DNA of 64,000 nucleotides from Meconema thalassinum (taxonomy: Eukaryota; Arthropoda; Insecta; Orthoptera; Tettigoniidae), in contig OX336389.2 of assembly GCA_946902985.2 (NCBI GenBank), positions 1,012,615,441 through 1,012,679,440 on the forward strand, in the 5' to 3' direction. This document shows, piece after piece, positions 44,710 through 54,528 of the stretch (positions within the stretch are counted from its first letter, which is position 1; each line of letters begins with the position of its first letter). The notes beneath the pieces are model-generated. The model ran no database searches, was not told where the DNA came from, and saw only the letters and a list, made by a program, of their open reading frames with translations. Both the position numbers and the translations under genes were made by a program.

Positions 44710-46351
44710 TAGTTTGGAAATGAGCAACGAGGATACGAGTTGCATATTTTGATTAAAGGTTGTCGACATAGCGATTTCTGAGGCATCTTAGTTAAAGGTT
44801 GATAACTGTTGCTATAATCACTACTGAAAACATAGTTGATAATAACCACACATAGCCATGAGACAGCACTATTTTCGATCTAGTGGTGCACGCAAGTTAT
44901 GAAACGAATTTAATTCTAAAGGGTTTATGATGAATTATAGAAATGTGATAGAAAAATGAGAAGCTGGATATGGTTCATAATTTTTTAATAGGGTCCCTTG
45001 AATCGGATCTCATGTTATCGTACGACCTCGTTGTCCAGACAAGGTTGAATTACTGTGTTAAATGTGGGTTCATGAGGTATCCTAATTAAGCGCAATTTTT
45101 GTGATTAGGTTTGTTTATGAATATTCCGTCAAGTGTGACGAGGCAGACTAATATGGTATTCTGTCAAGTGTGACGATGTAGATTAATGTGGTGTAATTTG
45201 ATTATGTATAACGAGGTTATTCACGGGGCTATGTATGACCGTGAAAACTGTAATTATAAGGACAGGTTCCTCACTCTTGATGAATGTGCTACATTCCCTC
45301 ATAGGATTGAGTGTTGAACAGAGCAATGATGCACTTGAGGGTACGCTCTGCAATACGGTTACTCGGATCCTCACACATAGTAGTTGATTGCATGGCTGTG
45401 ATTAAATGTTCGTCATGAAGAAGAAATACACTGAAGCACTCTGTTACCAGGGTTATGACCTATTTCTAGACATCAGAACATGACATAATTTACTTACATA
45501 AATGGACTTAATATTGAGGATCAAAATTTTTGGGACAGCCATGGACATAGGTCAGATAGAACGATAAGAATTTGTAGTGTAAATATTTAAACATAATATG
45601 TGAGTTTAAATAATTCATGTTATGGTTGGTTATGGAATTTCACATTATGTGAAGTCAATTTGATGTTTGAAATTTTATGATGCTATTTCGATTGATGCAC
45701 TTTAGATGGAAAACTTTAGTTCGACACAGGAGGTCTGTCCATCAATGTATAAAGGTAGATTGTCATGATATGGACAGTTATTTTTTTCTGAGTTCGTGCC
45801 ACAGGTGAACTTTGGAATAAGTGGCCAGTGATTTTTTTTTTATATATGCGTGTGCTCTGATGAAGTAAGGGTTGAGTTAATTTTTGCGGGGCAATCTCCT
45901 GGTCGGATTCTTGAGCAGGACACACACGAGTTGGATTAAGTGGTAATTCTTTCTGTTTAAGGAACATGAACTTTTTTATTTTTTTATTTTCGACTTTGTC
46001 CCACCCTAACCGTTGATACTCGTGCGTGTTAGGCAGGTGTCATGTCTTTGTTTTATCCTTTGGTCAATAAAGGAGCAGTGTGTTTTACGAAGGGCTTTTA
46101 TTTTTTGTTTGTTAATTTAAGTTAGGGTGTTTGCCTTTGAATATTGGTTCAGTTTATTTTCCATCCCCGACCCGTAAACGACCCGAGATACTTTGTCTCT
46201 GGCTCGCTTGAGCATTTCTTTTATTCTTTCTTTGTTTCAAACCAAAATTCACGCCCTAATTTTCTTACCCACTCCCTTGGCCGTGTCTTCCGATGGGGCC
46301 GGGATGTTAGCTGGGTGATCGCTTGTCCCATTGGAGAAACGGGCACAGTAC

Positions 46352-47199
46352 GCGAGCAGTTAAACCACAAAACAGACTATTATTGGATTTTGGACACTTC
46401 GGTGCACTTGGAACGTTTTTCTTCTGTGGACAATTATCTCTGCCGTGAACCTTTTCACCACAAATCCAACACTTTCAATGACTCTTGTCAACTGCTTTCT
46501 CACTAGAACCCTTTGGTTTCTTGACATACCTGACTTCCTTCTTGGTGTTGCTGTACAGGCCTTTCCCATCAGCTGACTTCTCACCATAACTTCGGCGAAA
46601 CCTTTCGTCCAGCAAGATAGACTTGATGCGATCCTACAGTAGTTCTTCCGATGTTGAGGTTACGGTCATAACTAAGTTGTCGTATTCATCAGGAAGACCT
46701 CGAAGTACCATAGCAGCAACAAACTTATCAGCGACAGGCTCATCAACAGCTGCAATCTTCTGTGTAACTGACATAACCTCACCAATATACTTGTCCATGG
46801 AATCGAAATATGATAAGTTGAGTGAGCACAGATTTCGCATCAGCGTGATATACCTCCACTTTCATATATCTTCAAAAGCCTTTTCAAGGGCATGCCAGGC
46901 ATCATTTGCTTTTGCACAGTCTCGAACATGGGGATAATTCGGAACAGCCACCATGAGACATATATCCGCCAGCGCTCTCTCATCGCGCCGATCATGTCCC
47001 TCAGACACATCTGTGCCTTGGACACTGACCCACAATCCATGCTTTTTGAGATAATTGGCATCCCAAAAGACCAGTTCGAATAATCCTCCCGACCACTCAA
47101 TTTCGGAAACTCATTGGCAGAAGGACTCGAAGCATGTTTCTTCTTTTTACCTTCTCACTTTAAAGTTCACTGGAGAAAATGATCGCAGAACACCGTTAT
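46352..47199 (-). pseudogene. copia B gag
   Basis: Minus-strand frames give REDYSNWSFGMPIISKSMD, then RDMIG, and after frameshifts NDAWHALEKAFEDK-type sequence and FVAAMVLRGLPDEYDNLVM, matching gag of copy A. The zinc knuckle CX2CX4HX4C is present near 46,440-46,480 (CGEKVHG region; first Cys read as part of FVVKRF in another frame). The gag ends at the GTAC duplication where the solo LTR E is inserted; the protease resumes at 35,473. Confidence 0.8.
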
Positions 47200-47215
47200 G
47201 TCTGGGCCCATAACC
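47200..47215 (-). other. copia B primer binding site
   Basis: The minus strand reads GGTTATGGGCCCAGAC immediately after the 5' LTR. GGTTATGGGCCCAG is complementary to the anticodon region of initiator tRNA-Met, the half-tRNA primer used by copia of Drosophila. This fixes the LTR boundary and orientation. Confidence 0.85.
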
Positions 47216-47438
47216 TATTGAAACTACTTTTGCTATGCATGGGTTTCTATTGCATCAGTTGTATACGGGATGAACGGATTAAAATACACGAACACTTGTT
47301 GACTAAGATGTATTGAAACAAGACACAGGATACAAAGGAAAAAAAGAACATGAAGTCAAAGAATATACATTTGACAAAAGACAAACGATATTTACATGCT
47401 AGATTAGAAAGTACGAGAAATATTCATTGTCTTCAACA
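47216..47438 (-). repeat. 5' LTR of copia B
   Basis: 223 bp; minus-strand start TGTTGAAGACAATG, end TTTCAATA. Homologous to 30,259-30,482 and to the LTR of copy A. Confidence 0.9.
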
Positions 47439-47528
47439 TGCCTTATTTGCTTCCATGTTATCGTACAGGTTTTGGCGTAAGTCGCCCAGCATCCCTGCCA
47501 TCAGGTTTCTGATGATCTCCACATCCAT
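47439..47528 (-). pseudogene. Coiled-coil gag-like reading frame, N-terminal part
   Basis: An ATG at 47,528 opens the frame MDVEIIRNLMAGMLGDLRQ, then NLYDNMEANKA, and runs directly into the copia 5' LTR. Across the insertion (from 30,258 down) the same frame goes on with EVTAAVNNVRGD, in register once one copy of the 5-bp duplication is counted. The heptad pattern continues smoothly, which strongly supports that copia B split one gene. Confidence 0.7.
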
Positions 47529-47857
47529 AATTCAAAAATGCTTATTAGAGAAATACAGGGATAGCCTACATCTAATACCACACATAATTGTGATTGGGCT
47601 TAATCTCTGTTGAAAGTTTGTGAACGAGAATAAACCTACCGAATTACTGCTGGATTCAAACAATTAAATGGTTCTACGTTAAAGAAACAACAAACAAAAC
47701 AATTTGCATTTACTTAAGATAAGGTAGTAGCAAGTTCAAAATATCCTCATCTCAATTTCAAATATTAGTTCTGCCTCACTCCATGGTCGAATATCACAAA
47801 CGAATGCCATGTGGCCTGCTGAACAGCAGTACGACTTCCTAGTTTGTCCTAGACCTG
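47529..47857. other. Unassigned; upstream of the coiled-coil frame
   Basis: No reading frame or repeat recognised. On the minus strand this would be leader sequence of the gag-like frame. Confidence 0.4.
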
Positions 47858-49890
47858 TCATATTCATATTCATATTCATTCATTTATTTGCAATGGGGGG
47901 GGGGGGGGGGTGTATCCCCCGGTGGCAAATTGTATATACATAACAAATAAATAATTATACATAACAATTCAATAACAATTATACAACAATTAAACTGGAG
48001 TATTTACACAAATAGTCAGTCTTTTCTTAAACACACCTATATGTTTGGGAAAAGGCTCTAAGACTGCGGCAGGTAGAGAGTTCCAGTTATCAATGGCACG
48101 GTTTACAAAATAATATTTACTATAATTTGTTCGCTGTGGTCGGCCCTTAACTTTGAAAGGATGATCGCTCCTGCCCATGTAAGTGGGCTTTGCCAATCGT
48201 TTGCTAAGCTCACCCCATGCTGGTTGATTTGTATACGTGTTGTACATAGCGCAGAGTCTAGATTTCATCCTCCTAGCCTCCAGTGATTCCCACCCAAGTT
48301 TCTTTAACATACGGCTCACACTGCTCCTGGGATTAAAGTCACTGAGCACAAATCTAGCGGCCTTTCTTTGTACCATTTCCAACTCATTGATGAGCCCTAC
48401 TTGATATGGATCCCAAACCGCCGAGGCATATTCCAGAATAGGTCTTACAAGTGACAAATAGCCTAATTCTTTAGCAGAGGTACTACTTCCTTTTAATACC
48501 CTCATTACAAAGTGCAGGGATTTGTAAGCTTTTGAAACTACACATCCTACATGACTACTCCATTTCATATCATTCCTTACGTGAACGCCCAAATATTTGC
48601 AAGAATCTTCTTCTACAAGTATTTCCGAGCCAATGTTATATTGAAAATCCTGCTTTCGCACTTTCCCTATTTTTAAGAGACTACATTTTCTTGTGTTTAT
48701 TTTCATTTTATTTACAATCGCCCACTTATAGACCAGGTTCAGGTCCTCTTGAAGCACTGCATTGTCTTGTGAGTCATATATCTTTCGATATATTACACAA
48801 TCATCCGCAAACAATCGACAGTCACTGCGAATCCCATTTGGTAAGTCATTTATAAACGCCAAAAATAACAAAGTTCCGATTACGCTGCCCTGAGGGATAC
48901 CCGACGTTACGGTAATTTCATCCGAGAATATGCCTTCGACTTTCACTTTCTGAGAACGACCCGTCAAAAATTCTTGGATCCATAAAATTACTCTTCTATC
49001 AATCTTCGTCGAAGCTAATTTATGGAGTAGCATGTCATGCGGAACGACATCAAATGCCTTCGCAAAATCTATAACCACGGCGTCGACTGAAACTCCATGG
49101 TCTAACGATTCGCTAATGTCTTGAAAAAGTGATAGCATCTGACTCTCGCATGAGTAACCTTTCCGAAATCCATGTTGCCTATCATTAAACCATGATAATG
49201 TTTCCCGCTGTTCCCTCAAGTAGTCGCAAATGAGATGCCCCATCTGTTTACAAACGACGGACGTAAGGCTAACCGGCCTGTAGTTGCCCAATTCAAGTCT
49301 GCTCCCTCCCTTAAATATTGGGACTACCGTAGCTCTTTTCCAGTCATCTGGGATTTGCGCATTGTTTATGGACACATTAAACATCACCTCCAAGTATCGT
49401 GCCACGGCCCTACCTCCTAGTTTAAGTACTTCACTAACAATATTATCAGGACCCTTTGATACATTGAAACGTAGTTTTTGTATTAGCTTTACAATTGCTG
49501 ACTGGTTTATTTGGAACAGGGGAGCCCCTGATTCGTCGTTAAGGTCCAACACACAGCTATTGGATTTATTGAACACACTACCGTAAAAGACATTTAATTA
49601 ATTAGCAATGGCCTGTTTCTCAGTAATTAATTTACCGTCACCGGACATTATCATCGACAAATTATTTGAATTTCCCTTTCTTCTCCTAACATAACTGTAA
49701 ATTTTTTTCCACCCATCACCTCCCGAACCAAGTAAACCTTGCATATAACTGTCATGAGCAGCCCTCTTTTTTTAAGACGAGCTCTCTTGATAAGGACTTA
49801 AATTAAAACATATACTTGTCACTATCATGTCTTTTATTGTATAATTTCCTAACTTTCCGTTTTAGACTCCTAATTTCTCGTGTGTAATAC
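47858..49890 (-). mobile_element. CR1/Jockey-type LINE, 5'-truncated
   Basis: On the minus strand the element carries ORF2 from about 49,890 to 47,990, a 130-bp 3' UTR with a C17 run (plus strand G run at 47,896-47,912), and a tail of TGAATA-type units (47,858-47,884). The endonuclease is missing. Upstream of the main frame, LKKRAAHDSYMQGLLGSGG and WKKIYSYVRRRKGN can be read before a TAA at about 49,598 that separates them from the long open frame. Confidence 0.8.
47990..49576 (-). CDS. LINE ORF2 reverse transcriptase, long open frame
   Basis: A 528-codon open frame covers the whole RT: GPDNIVSEVLKLGG, then PDDWKRATVVPIFKGG, NYRPVSLTSVVCKQM, RQHGFRKGYSCESQML, VVIDFAKAFDVVPHDML (motif A Asp present), SGIPQGSVIGTLLFLAFIND (motif B), RLFADDCVIYR (motif C, FADD), KCSLLKIGK and KYLGVHVRNDMKW. 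The C-terminal part has LEYASAVWDPYQ, LEMVQRKAARFV and AIDNWNSLP. All catalytic residues are in place, so unlike the LINE at 26 kb the RT domain itself could be functional, but the copy lacks the endonuclease and N-terminal part and the ATG is an internal Met. Family: Jockey/CR1 group; clade not resolved. Confidence 0.85.
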   Translation of the reverse strand: MFNKSNSCVLDLNDESGAPLFQINQSAIVKLIQKLRFNVSKGPDNIVSEVLKLGGRAVARYLEVMFNVSINNAQIPDDWKRATVVPIFKGGSRLELGNYRPVSLTSVVCKQMGHLICDYLREQRETLSWFNDRQHGFRKGYSCESQMLSLFQDISESLDHGVSVDAVVIDFAKAFDVVPHDMLLHKLASTKIDRRVILWIQEFLTGRSQKVKVEGIFSDEITVTSGIPQGSVIGTLLFLAFINDLPNGIRSDCRLFADDCVIYRKIYDSQDNAVLQEDLNLVYKWAIVNKMKINTRKCSLLKIGKVRKQDFQYNIGSEILVEEDSCKYLGVHVRNDMKWSSHVGCVVSKAYKSLHFVMRVLKGSSTSAKELGYLSLVRPILEYASAVWDPYQVGLINELEMVQRKAARFVLSDFNPRSSVSRMLKKLGWESLEARRMKSRLCAMYNTYTNQPAWGELSKRLAKPTYMGRSDHPFKVKGRPQRTNYSKYYFVNRAIDNWNSLPAAVLEPFPKHIGVFKKRLTICVNTPV

Positions 49891-50345
49891 TCAGTTCACC
49901 TTAAGATAACAAAAATTGGATACTCTCGAAAACAAAGTAGAACAACCACCTCTCACACGTCTATTGCCCCATTTGTTGATCATCAAGATGTGTTAACGTT
50001 ATAAGCCCGTCAGTCAAGGTCACCGGGGGATTATCTGCCGCAGTTAACCTTCCTGACTTCCCAATCCTTCGAACTCACACGCCGAGAGGATCGGATGTGT
50101 TCTCAGACCAGCTCAGGCACAAGACTGATAAGTCAGGGAGTATCAGGTAATGTGAGAGGAAAAAGTCATATACATACCGGAGGAAGCACACCCCCAAAAG
50201 GTAAATCTAGCAATAAATAGTCCAGGCTTAAGGAAAAGTCGTCCCGAATTTATTCATGAATCGCAAATCCCTATCCTACTTCGGAGGGTGAAAATCTCGG
50301 CTAGTCTGCAAATCTAAAAGGTAATAAAAATAAATAATATTTCCA
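49891..50345. other. Unassigned spacer
   Basis: Mixed composition, no reading frame of note, no repeat recognised by eye. Confidence 0.4.
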
Positions 50346-50514
50346 AAACAAAAGTTTGGTGCTGTTCAGTCGGTCAACACGACTGTACCCAAAAAGAGCT
50401 GGGTTATGCCCTAATCCTGAAATAAATTACAGGAGATTAATAAATTCACTAGGATGACCAGTTTCGATCGTCAAGCGATCATCATCAGATCCATTACACT
50501 TAGGCTAAAACATA

Positions 50515-52003
50515 CGAAGTACGTCCAGAAAGTAAGTTCCGTTTGGTAATAACATTAAATTGTTTACAGATACAGAAACATTCTACAACCCTTCAACTAC
50601 TTTTCCACATAACTGCCGAAATGTTGCAGGCATTTGTCGTAGCGTGGCGCGAGTTTTAGTATACCTTCTTCATAGACGTGTGCCGCCTGTGTCTTCAAAT
50701 ACTGTAGTTGTACGTTCCTCTGCAGCGCAGTTCCGCATATGCGCGGTAGACGCTCTGTATCAAGGAGAAGAGACGTGCGCCATTTGGAGAGCGCTGTCAG
50801 CCACGTACGCGTTGTTGTGCATGTTTACTCGTATAATGTCGGTGTTGATTGAAAATCCCGCCGCTTGTGAAATCAGATCTGTGATTCATTTTCTGAATGC
50901 TAGGAAAGTGAAACCAATTGAAATTTATCGGCAAATTTGCGAAGTGTATGGACAAAATGCGATGAGTGATTCAATGGTGAGAAGATGGGTCCGACAGTTC
51001 AATGAAGGACGTAGTGAAGTGCACGATGAAGAACGAAGTGGGCGTCCATCGTTGGTTACAGAAGAACTGGTTCACGCGATTGATGACAAGATCCGGAAAA
51101 ACCGCAGGTTTACAATTAGTGATCTCGCTATGGAATTCCCCCAAATCTCACGATCACTAATTCATGTAATTGTTACCGATAAACTGAACTTTCGTAAACT
51201 TTGCCGACGTTGGGTACCAAAGATTCTTACGGAGCAACACAAAACAAAACGGATGGGTAGTGCACTTCAGTTTTTGACCCGTTACAATGAAGGCGGCGAA
51301 GAATTTCTGACACAGATAATCACAGGAGATGAAACTTGGGTTTCTTACGGCACCCCTGAAAGTAAGCGGCAATCAATGGAATGGAGGCACACTTCATCCC
51401 CAGCAAAGGTTAAGCCGAAACAAATCTTGACACCTCGGGAAATGATGTGCACAGTGTTATGGGACTGGAAGGCAACTTACTCATTGATTTCCTTCCGCGT
51501 GGTCAAACAATCAACGCAGATGCTTACTGCGAGACACTTAAGAAATTGCGCCGCGCAATACGAATAAGCGCCGAGGGTTGCTGTCAAAAGGTGTTGTTTT
51601 TCTTCACGACAACGCACGACCACACACTGCAAATGTGACGAAAAGCCTCCTACAGGGATTTGGCCGGGACGTGTTTGACCACCCTCCGTACAGCTCTGAC
51701 CTCGCTCCTAGCGACTTTCATCTGTTCACACATCTCAAGTCTTTCCTTGACGGTCAACACTTCAACAATGACGACGAGCTGAAAGAAGATGTTTCCAACT
51801 GGTTGAAGACACAGGCGGCAAACTTCTATGAAGAAGGTATCCAAAAACTTGTGCCACGCTATGACAAATGCCTGCAAAAGTTCGGCAGTTATGTGTGAAA
51901 GTAGTTTAAGAGGTGTAGAATGTTGTGCAATAAATAATATTTCTATATCTGTACACAATTTAATTTTATTACCAAACGGAACTTACTTTCTGGACGTGCC
52001 TCG
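50515..52003 (+). mobile_element. mariner transposon
   Basis: Inverted ends GTACGTCCAGAAAGTAAGTT and the reverse complement of AACTTACTTTCTGGACGTGC, with a TA on each side (50,513-50,514 and 52,004-52,005). The element is 1489 bp, somewhat longer than a typical 1.3 kb mariner because of extra sequence before the transposase. The empty site is visible in the other arm of the foldback element. Confidence 0.9.
50836..51898 (+). pseudogene. mariner transposase, two frameshifts
   Basis: The likely start is MSVLIENPAACEIRSV; an upstream ATG in frame at 50,821 is possible. The N-terminal helix-turn-helix region reads RKVKPIEIYRQICEVYG and RRWVRQFNEGR, with the linker GRPSLVTEELV. The DD34D catalytic positions are present: ITGDETWVSYG (about 51,325), FLHDNARPHTANVTKSLL (about 51,600) and YSSDLAPSDFHLF (about 51,690; Ser replaces the usual first Pro). 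Frameshifts near 51,463 and 51,570 break the protein, so the copy is inactive, but the rest is close to full-length. WRHTSSPAKVKPKQ is typical of SETMAR-type mariners. Confidence 0.9.
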
Positions 52004-52538
52004 TATATGCTTGAGAACACAGGTGAAAAATATTTACAATATGTACGATTTGTAGTATTGGTACTGCAACTGTCGGTGTATGTAGTATATCTAATGTTAG
52101 GTGAAATGCTAAAATGGTGATAAAAATCCGGAGTTTTTCTGTTTGGGGTGATTATATGGTTATAAAAAATCAACTATGGTTATATTGTAATAATACAGGC
52201 TGATACTTATCCGGTTGTCTTCCTGGCTGGAACTTCGAGCAGTTTCTTGTTCATTCTAGCACTAGTTTTGGTCGACTACATTTAGCATACACCGACAGTT
52301 GCATTACCAATACTGCAACTAAATAATTGTACATATTGTAAATATTTTTCACCTGTATTCTCAAACATAGATGTTATAACCTAAGTGTAATGGATCTGAT
52401 GATGATCGCTTGACGATCGAAACTAGTCATCCTAGTGTATTTATTACCCTCATGTAATTTATTTCAGGATTAGGACATAACCCAGCTCTTTTTGGGTACA
52501 TTCGTGTTGACCGACTGAAAAGTACCAAACGTTTGTTT

Positions 52539-52756
52539 ACTTAGACAACACTGAAAAATGGCTTCAAACTTCACAATAATATTTCCCTGAATTGAATTTA
52601 CGCTAAGCCCTCTTAAAATTCCTTCTTACAAAAAAAATAGTCGAAAATCAAACTAAGAATGAGACACGTAATTGAATTCCCTAAGCAAATACAAATGTTC
52701 GTTAGAAATATGAATAGTCACATCTAGTGAATTTACGGCAAAGCAAAAATGCTAGG
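52539..52756. other. Unassigned spacer
   Basis: No gene or repeat seen. Confidence 0.4.
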
Positions 52757-53054
52757 AGCTTGCGTCAGCCCGGAAGGCGGTCGGCTCTGTGGGATACATT
52801 TCCACTGTTGCAACAGTTCCACCATGTCCAAGTCCAAACACCGCAGGCTGCTGCCATGAGTTCCTGCGGAATGGCAACACCGTCGCATACCTCAACGAGC
52901 CTGTCTCTTTCACTCTGCTTTACACTTAGCTTTCCTGACAACACACTAGCTCAGATTTTCAAGACAGACTGACTGTGATTGGTGTGATGCAAGTGAGGCA
53001 TGACGTAATGGTAGCGTTGTGTTCTGCGCACCGCCTTCCCGGCTGACTCGAGCT
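52757..53054. mobile_element. 298-bp MITE-like inverted-repeat element
   Basis: AGCTTGCGTCAGCCCGGAAG with GCGGT following at the left is an inverted copy, with a few mismatches, of the right end (reverse complement AGCTCGAGTCAGCCGGGAAG, GCGGT). The 25-bp inverted ends and small non-coding interior fit a MITE. The superfamily is unknown. Confidence 0.65.
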
Positions 53055-53662
53055 CTAATCGTCCACATGCCACAAGAATAAAATTTACATTTAACAGCAT
53101 CAATAAGAAATGCAGCTAAGATACGATTGTGTCACTTGTGACATTTAAATTTACGTTACTTCATTAGATAAGTCCTATTTTACGATAATCTCACGAATGA
53201 AATGCATCCGTGGCAAATAAAAATCCAAAATCTATTGTAACAACCAAGTTCTATATTAAAAAAGCAGCTAACTGATTACATACAAGGGTACAATTGATAG
53301 AATAAAACACCTTTAAATCTAACACAATAATGATCATACAATTACATGTTTTTGTTTTGTTTTTGTTTTTTGCATTTAACAGTCATCAAAGTGCATGTAA
53401 TTTAGGTTGGTAACGGCACAGTTCTCACTGTGTCATAAGTCACATTGCCACTGACCGCCCACGTCTACAGATTTACGTGGGGATAGCAACTTTTCGTCTC
53501 GAAATCACTGTCAGCTCGTCCTAAAGTCGGCTCCATAATAAACAGCTGTTCCATGTGTCGGTCATTCAGCAAATACATAAACAAATTTCTATTATCTCAC
53601 ATCCTAGTTAGTTGCTCCATTTAGTAGTTGGTTTTAAGATAATTTGGTTTCATGATTAACGG
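53055..53662. other. Unassigned spacer
   Basis: A/T-rich with a T-rich GTTTTTGTTTT run near 53,350. No reading frame, RNA gene or repeat family recognised. Confidence 0.4.
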
Positions 53663-53873
53663 GGTGCACTCAGCCTCGTGAGGACAATTGAGTAGCTGTC
53701 TGACAGTGAGACAGTGCCCCGGTCACGAAAACCAAGGTTAACGGCCGAGGGGACCCGACGCGCTGACCACGCGTCACCCCAAAATATGCAGGCCAATTGG
53801 CTGGGCAGCGGTCGCTTGGTAGGCCTGGGCCCTTCAAGGGCTGTAGTGCCACGGGGTTAGGTTAGGTTAGGTT
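53663..53873 (+). mobile_element. SINE-like GC-rich repeat with TTAGG-type tail
   Basis: A GC-rich block in A/T-rich surroundings starts GGGTGCACTCAGCCTCGTGA, contains CGGTCACGAAAACCAAGG and CGCTGACCACGCGTCACC, and ends in GGGGTTAGGTTAGGTTAGG. The layout and wording resemble a short interspersed repeat I associate with insect genomes, but I cannot name it. The tail is four units of the insect telomere motif TTAGG. No clear Pol III B box was found. Confidence 0.5.
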
Positions 53874-54363
53874 AGTTTTAACACATCTGACGTTACATAA
53901 ACATTATTTAACAACTAGCAGTAGTGCCCGGCTTCGCCCGGTGGATTTATTTGTTTTACAGAACTGGAGCGCCCAAGGATAAGGATCGGAATAAATGAAA
54001 GTAAATTTGAAAGCACCAACGCTTATTGCACCTGATAACCTCAGTATACTGCACCAACACTATCGCCCTTATATAGAGGCATACTATTGTCATGATGATA
54101 ACTGTTTTAAGGGGGCTAAGAAATCATTTTGCACTAATTACTCCCCGTGACTGCAATAGGGATGTAGCCTGAGAAAGTTCGCGCCAGATAGCGCTCGTGT
54201 AGTACTGGGTAAGCGCAAGGCAATCGTCGTATGTTTCCCCCAGTCAGCTACGAGGAATGTATAGATTGTGACCGAGTTTTCTAAGCTAAAGTAAATTATA
54301 TCTTCTCTAATTTTACTCCAAGACTATATTAATTAATTCTATAGGTATATCCTCTAATATATT

Positions 54364-54528
54364 ATGAACGATTTTCAGCGTTTAAGCGTTAAACAGCTGT
54401 AAAATGAGCTACGGACTAGAGGCGCTAAAACTAGTGGGAGGAGGGAAGAATTAGTAGGCTACAGCGGTAATAACAAAATTCTAACACGCTTTATTATTCA
54501 AATTACGAATAGGAGTCAGCATGCTTGA
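54364..54528 (+). pseudogene. SAP-motif reading frame remnant
   Basis: Frame from an ATG: MNDFQRLSVKQL, a stop (TAA at 54,400), then NELRTRGAKTSGRREELVG. Together these follow the SAP DNA-binding pattern (L-x-V-x-x-L-x-x-EL-x-x-RG-x-x-x-SG-x-x-x-x-L). Reading ends after about 54 codons at TGA. SAP motifs of this form begin proteins encoded by some insect DNA transposons. The stop and short length make this a relic. Confidence 0.6.

Larger units (their letters stand above)
35474..46347 (+). mobile_element. Probable solo long LTR (family E/F, copy E), carrying a nested LTR element and a SINE
   Basis: This insertion separates the copia gag from the protease. It begins TGTGACC, ends GGGCACA and has a perfect 4-bp duplication GTAC. 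After removing the gag-only retrotransposon and the SINE, about 3.2 kb of non-coding DNA remains in two pieces (35,474-36,947 and 44,220-46,347). It has AATAAA at 46,066, 281 bp before the end, like copy F (287 bp). No internal direct repeat was found, so this is not a two-LTR element; a single LTR left by recombination is the simplest reading. 4-bp duplications are usual for Gypsy-type integrases. Confidence 0.6.
30259..47438 (-). mobile_element. Ty1/copia retrotransposon, copy B, complete with both LTRs but split by nested insertions
   Basis: Both LTRs, PBS, polypurine tract and all domains can be placed on the minus strand: 5' LTR 47,216-47,438, gag to 46,352, protease/integrase 35,473-33,823, RT/RNase H 31,946-30,590, 3' LTR 30,259-30,482. 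Flanking 5-mers are TGCAT (30,254-30,258) and TGCCT (47,439-47,443), a target duplication with one change. Without the nested Helitron and solo LTR the element is about 4.4 kb, normal for copia. Many stops make it inactive. It inserted in the coiled-coil gag-like frame. Confidence 0.9.
50346..52538. mobile_element. Foldback/MITE-like element with about 250-bp inverted repeats, split by mariner
   Basis: The left arm (50,346-50,514 plus 52,004-52,087) and right arm (about 52,283-52,538) are inverted copies: CAGTCGGTCAACACGA, AAAAAGAGCTGGGTTATG, TTTCGATCGTCAAGCGATC and GGTGAAAAATATTTACAATA occur in both, at matching distances once the mariner is removed. About 195 bp separate the arms. There is no coding sequence apart from the mariner. 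The element class and target duplication are not clear. Confidence 0.75.

Noticed and set aside
35474..46347. Reading insertion E as a full LTR retrotransposon whose coding part is the 36.9-44.2 kb region
   Set aside because: The inner region has its own LTRs, its own CCAGT duplication and the opposite strand, and E's two ends show no direct repeat.
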